Shown: positions 60,470 to 64,000 of the stretch, piece by piece
Layout of the letters: each line of letters begins with the position of its first letter
Position numbering within the stretch: position 1 is the stretch's first letter
Origin: Pseudocoprococcus catus
Lineage (GTDB): Bacteria; Bacillota; Clostridia; Lachnospirales; Lachnospiraceae
Direction: 5' to 3'
NCBI RefSeq assembly: GCF_902381825.1
Contig: NZ_LR698973.1
Coordinates: 1,231,739-1,295,738 of the forward strand
DNA: 64,000 nt
The notes under the pieces: model-generated
What the model saw: only the letters and a program-made list of their open reading frames with translations
Database searches by the model: none
What the model was told of the DNA's origin: nothing
Translations under genes and position numbers: made by a program

Positions 60470-61024
60470 TTACCTGCGAAGCAGGCCGCTGACAAGAACA
60501 AAGTAGTGAGGCAGTCGGCCTTCTTCCATCCATTCAAGGTCAATGCCCATGCATTGGCTGAGGGTCAGACCGACATTGCCGCCAAGCGATTCGATGGAAT
60601 AACGGAGTTTGTCGGGATAACGGCATGGCAGGCCGTCGGGGCGTGTACAATTGTCATGGCACAGGCTGCAGGAGCCGGCTGAAAGACTGACGGAGCCGGG
60701 GAATTTTTCTTCAAGTCGGAATAATGCCTGGCTCATACGGGCTTTTTCAACATTGAGGGATTGACGCATAATATCGGCAATTTTGTGTTCCGAGAATTGT
60801 TTTCCGGCATAGTTATCATTATAGATGATTTTGACCGCAAATAGATCCAGTGTCTGAAACTGATTCCAGAAAGCCTCCACATCGAAGGTGTAGGAAGGAC
60901 AGGACCAGAGTCTGTCATAATTGGGACAGGCTTTGCAGTATTCAGTGAAAGTGGGAATATCGATATATCTTTTTTTATAATCACTGACAGCGATGGATGT
61001 TGTGCAGGATTCGGTTGTGTACAT
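60470..61024 (-). CDS. DUF2284 cysteine-rich metal-binding protein
   Basis: A 184-residue protein with cysteine groups CKACPNYDRLWSCP near the N-terminus and CSLCHDNC ... PCRYP in the middle, the pattern of DUF2284 (putative metal or [Fe-S] binding). It converges with cbiH. ATG 61024 with AGGAGGAAT upstream is preferred over the longer frame from 61051. Some DUF2284 proteins accompany corrinoid or methyltransferase genes, which would fit the neighbourhood, but that is inference. Confidence 0.85.
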   Translation of the reverse strand: MYTTESCTTSIAVSDYKKRYIDIPTFTEYCKACPNYDRLWSCPSYTFDVEAFWNQFQTLDLFAVKIIYNDNYAGKQFSEHKIADIMRQSLNVEKARMSQALFRLEEKFPGSVSLSAGSCSLCHDNCTRPDGLPCRYPDKLRYSIESLGGNVGLTLSQCMGIDLEWMEEGRLPHYFVLVSGLLRR

Positions 61025-61216
61025 GGCTGATTCCTCCTTTTTATCTATCATATCTTAAAAAGTGAAGAATGTATAGGATACTTTTGGTTAAGATGCCTAT
61101 TTCACTTTTGAAAGCGGTAGGTTATACTATCACGAGATAAACGCAAATAAACAGTTACCATAATTGTTAAAACAATAGAAGATAAAGATACATACAATGA
61201 AGGAGATGCTTTGAAG

Positions 61217-62346
61217 ATGGAAAAATCTAAAGTTTTTTTACTGATTTCAGAACACCGGCTTATGGAGATGGCTTAACAACAAAACTGCAGAAACTGCTGA
61301 AAAAAGCAGGCATTGAGCAGTTGGATATGGACGGTAAGTTCGTAGCCATTAAAATGCATTTTGGTGAATTGGGCAATTTGAGCTTCCTTCGCCCGAATTA
61401 TGCCAGGGCAGTGGCTGATCTGGTAAAATCTTTGGGTGGCAAGCCGTTTTTGACAGATTGTAATACGATGTATCCGGGCAGCAGAAAGAATGCCCTTGAA
61501 CATATGGAATGTGCATGGCAGAATGGTTTTACACCGCTGACGGTAGGATGTCCGATCATTATTGCGGATGGTCTTAAAGGCACGGATGATATTGATGTAC
61601 CTGTAGAAGGTGGTGAATATGTCAAAGCAGCCAAGATCGGACGTGCAGTGATGGATGCGGATGTCTTTATCAGCCTGACACATTTCAAGGGACATGAAGC
61701 GACAGGATTTGGCGGCACGATCAAGAATATCGGTATGGGCTGCGGTTCAAGAGCAGGAAAGACGGAGCAGCACAGCAACGGTATACCAACAATTTCATCA
61801 CGCAAATGTGTAGGCTGCAAGCGCTGTCAGAAGGAATGTGCCAACGGCGGACTCGTATTCAATGCAGAAACAAAGAAAATGACTGTAGATACAGAACATT
61901 GCGTAGGTTGCAGCAGATGCCTCGGCGCATGTAATTTTGATGCCATTACATTCAGAAATAGCAATGCTAATGCTATTTTGAACTGCAAGATGGCAGAATA
62001 TACGAAGGCGGTTATTGACGGAAGACCGAATTTCCATATTTCTCTGGTTATTGATGTTTCTCCGAACTGCGACTGCCATGGAGAAAATGATGTGCCGATT
62101 CTGCCGAATATCGGTATGTTTGCTTCTTTTGATCCATTGGCCCTTGACCAGGCCTGTGTAGATGCCTGTCTGAAGGCAGAACCGATGCCGAACAGCCAGC
62201 TTTCGGATAACATGAGTCGACCGGATTTTGTGGATCATCATGATCATTTTACGAATTCCACACCGGAATCAGAGTGGCAGTCATGTCTGGAACATGCAGA
62301 TAAGATTGGCCTCGGCAGCAGAGATTATGAGCTGATTGTCTGTTAA
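61217..62346 (+). pseudogene. DUF362 4Fe-4S protein with a frameshift in a T7 run
   Basis: From ATG 61217 (AAGGAG upstream) the frame reads MEKSKVFL and hits a stop at 61274. If one T is added to the T7 run at 61233-61239 it reads KVFFTDFRTPAYGDGLTTKL and continues without break to 62346, giving about 376 residues of a normal DUF362 protein. The remainder has an N-terminal DUF362 domain and two 4Fe-4S clusters (CVGCKRCQKECA near residue 200 and CVGCSRCLGAC near residue 228 of the repaired protein). The intact part alone could start at ATG 61321 but lacks a ribosome site. Sequencing error, slippage-tolerant gene or real mutation are all possible. Confidence 0.8.
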
Positions 62347-62451
62347 TAGGCACAGAGATGATAAGGTTTCCGAAATTCCAGTCGGCGTATGCTGACTGGA
62401 ATTTTGTGACAGGTTTTATGGATATTTGAATGACCTTGAGGGAGGATGAAG

Positions 62452-63849
62452 ATGAGCAGAAATGCTACAAAAGATTTGACAACGGGTTCGCCGATGAAGC
62501 TGATTCTCGGTTTCGGCATTCCGCTTTTGTTTGGTATGCTGTTTCAGCAGTTTTACAATATGATGGACACGATCATTGTCGGAAAGTTTCTGGGTGTCAG
62601 CGCCCTGGCATCTGTTGGAGCTACCGGGTCTATTAATTTTATGATCATTGGTTTCTGTATGGGTGTCTGCAATGGTTTTGCTATTCCTGTGGCCCAGCGT
62701 TTTGGTGCCAAGGATGAGCATGGTATGCGAAAATTCGTGGCTAACAGTGTCTGGCTGTCAATCATATTTGCAGTGGTTATGGCTGTATTGGTCTGTGTTT
62801 TCTGCCGCCAGATCCTTGAACTCATGAACACGCCGGAGGATATTATTGATGGTTCCTACAGCTATATTTTTGTTATTTTTCTTGGTATACCGGCAACTTA
62901 TATGTATAATCTCCTGTCAGGCATTATGCGTTCGCTGGGAGATAGCAAGACACCGCTGTATCTGCTGATTTTTTCATCAATCCTGAATATTATACTGGAT
63001 TTGCTGTCAATTATCGTTCTGAAAATGGGCGTGGCAGGTGCTGCATGGGCGACAGTGATCGCACAGGCCGTCTCAGGTTTTTGCTGTCTGGGTGTTATCT
63101 GGAAGAAATTCCCGATTCTGCATGTTCAGAGAGAGGAATGGCAGCCGGATAAACTTTGCATACTGAATTTGTGCAATATGGGTATTCCTATGGGATTGCA
63201 GTATTCCATTACAGCCATCGGAAGTGTCATTATCCAGGCGGCAGTGAATTCACTGGGATCTGTGGCAGTCGCTTCTGTGGCAGCGGCGGTCAAGATCAAT
63301 ATGTTCCTGTGTTGTCCGTATGATGCGATGGGTTCTACCATGGCGACCTATGCGGGGCAGAATGTAGGAGCCGGCAAATTTGACCGACTGAAGCAGGGAG
63401 AAAAATCCTGTACGCTGCTGGGACTTGTTTATGGTATTGCAGCCTTTATATTTATTCTGCTCTTCGGTAAATATCTGGCATTACTTTTTGTGGATGCCAG
63501 TGAGAAGGTCATTATTAATCAGGCACATCTTTTCCTGATGTGTAACTCTGCGTTCTATTTCTCATTGGCATTGGTGAATATTTTCAGATTTACCATACAG
63601 GGCATGGGATTCAGCCGTCTGGCTATTCTTGCAGGCGTGTGTGAGATGATTGGCCGAACAGTAGTAGCCTTTGTGTTTGTACCAATTTTCGGATATCCGG
63701 CAGTTTGTTTTGCCAGTCCGGTGGCATGGATATTGGCGGATTGTTTCCTTGTACCAGCTTTCTTTTTCTGTGTGCGCAGTCTGGAAAAGCGGGCGGCATT
63801 GGAAGATAGACAGGCGGTATTAGAAGATAAGCAGGAGGATAAAAATTGA
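62452..63849 (+). CDS. MATE-family efflux transporter
   Basis: Twelve-helix Na+/H+-coupled multidrug exporter of 465 residues. Two MatE halves are visible (PMKLILGFGIPLLFGMLFQQ with FYNMMDTIIVGKFLG; second half from about residue 235, NMGIPMGLQYSITAIGSVII). ATG 62452 is spaced better from GGGAGG than ATG 62446. The stop overlaps the start of the asparaginase gene. The substrate is unknown. Confidence 0.92.
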   Translation: MSRNATKDLTTGSPMKLILGFGIPLLFGMLFQQFYNMMDTIIVGKFLGVSALASVGATGSINFMIIGFCMGVCNGFAIPVAQRFGAKDEHGMRKFVANSVWLSIIFAVVMAVLVCVFCRQILELMNTPEDIIDGSYSYIFVIFLGIPATYMYNLLSGIMRSLGDSKTPLYLLIFSSILNIILDLLSIIVLKMGVAGAAWATVIAQAVSGFCCLGVIWKKFPILHVQREEWQPDKLCILNLCNMGIPMGLQYSITAIGSVIIQAAVNSLGSVAVASVAAAVKINMFLCCPYDAMGSTMATYAGQNVGAGKFDRLKQGEKSCTLLGLVYGIAAFIFILLFGKYLALLFVDASEKVIINQAHLFLMCNSAFYFSLALVNIFRFTIQGMGFSRLAILAGVCEMIGRTVVAFVFVPIFGYPAVCFASPVAWILADCFLVPAFFFCVRSLEKRAALEDRQAVLEDKQEDKN

Positions 63850-64000
63850 AAAAGATATTAATGATCGCAACAGGCGGTACGATTGCGTCAAAAGGAACAG
63901 CAGACGGGCTGGCACCGGAGCTGACATCTCAGGATATTTTGCATTACATTCCGTCGTTGAAGGACATCTGTGAAGTGGAAACACTGCAGTTGTGTAATCT
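63846..64000 (+). CDS. L-asparaginase (partial, cut by window end)
   Basis: The first 51 codons of a type I/II asparaginase: KKILMIATGGTIASKGTADG carries the catalytic Thr in the TGGTIAS motif. It starts with TTG 63846 behind AGGAGG and overlaps the MATE gene stop by 4 nt. The remainder lies outside the window. Confidence 0.88.
   Translation, partial: MKKILMIATGGTIASKGTADGLAPELTSQDILHYIPSLKDICEVETLQLCN

Overview
The window looks like chromosomal DNA of a gut-type Clostridia, most likely Lachnospiraceae. This rests on the gene content (BofA-like sporulation protein, clostridial-style Tad pilus locus with DUF5702 and FHA proteins, SpaA/thioester surface proteins, Tn4451-type TnpV/TnpW accessory proteins, an anaerobic cbi cobalamin cluster), the strong GGAGG ribosome binding sites and frequent TTG/GTG starts. 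No rRNA, tRNA or CRISPR array was seen.

Layout. (1) 1-7.4 kb: a two-component system followed by a very long RNA-like hairpin, an ECF sigma/anti-sigma pair, a TetR regulator with a clear operator inside its own promoter, glycogen branching enzyme, and a BofA-like protein. (2) 7.5-37 kb: a Tad (type IVb/Flp-like) pilus operon with its own promoter (prepilin peptidase, TadZ-like, CpaF/TadA ATPase, TadB, TadC, Flp-like pilin, DUF5702/TadG-like, two TadE-like proteins, a second GxGD peptidase, DUF6382-FHA protein). (3) 9,938-29,531: a 19.6 kb AT-rich mobile island sits inside the cpaF gene. A 7-bp direct repeat (AAAGCAT) bounds it, and clean recombination across the repeat would restore a 420-codon cpaF frame exactly. 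Joining the two island ends creates 10-bp inverted arms around a 6-nt core, the expected shape of a tyrosine-recombinase crossover site, and three consecutive tyrosine recombinases lie near the right end. The island also holds a minus-strand operon with a large serine recombinase, two free-standing relatives of that recombinase's C-terminal domain and two ParB-like proteins; XRE switches; a type IIL (MmeI-like) restriction-modification enzyme; remnants of a Tn4451-like element; and repeated structured non-coding units.

(4) 37-43.6 kb: directly behind the Tad operon lies a sortase-dependent pilus set: an LPQTG major pilin, a single protein with two complete class C sortase domains, and a large thioester-domain LPMTG adhesin. 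(5) 43.7-55.3 kb: housekeeping genes (rhomboid protease, small histidine kinase, HIT protein, murG, TSCPD protein, mtnN, pgi, dihydropyrimidinase) and two tandem CBS-domain pyrophosphatases. A 144-bp MITE with 15-bp terminal repeats and an 8-bp target duplication lies against the stop codon of the TSCPD gene. (6) 55.3-60.4 kb: a tightly overlapping cobalamin operon, flavin reductase-cbiD-cbiL-cbiF-cbiG-cbiH. (7) 60.4-64 kb: DUF2284 protein, a DUF362 ferredoxin-type protein frameshifted at a T7 run, a MATE transporter and the start of L-asparaginase.

The leading candidate for something new is the island: a possibly reversible interruption of the pilus motor gene, combining a recombinase trio with an unusual serine recombinase/ParB module and unexplained structured RNA repeats.
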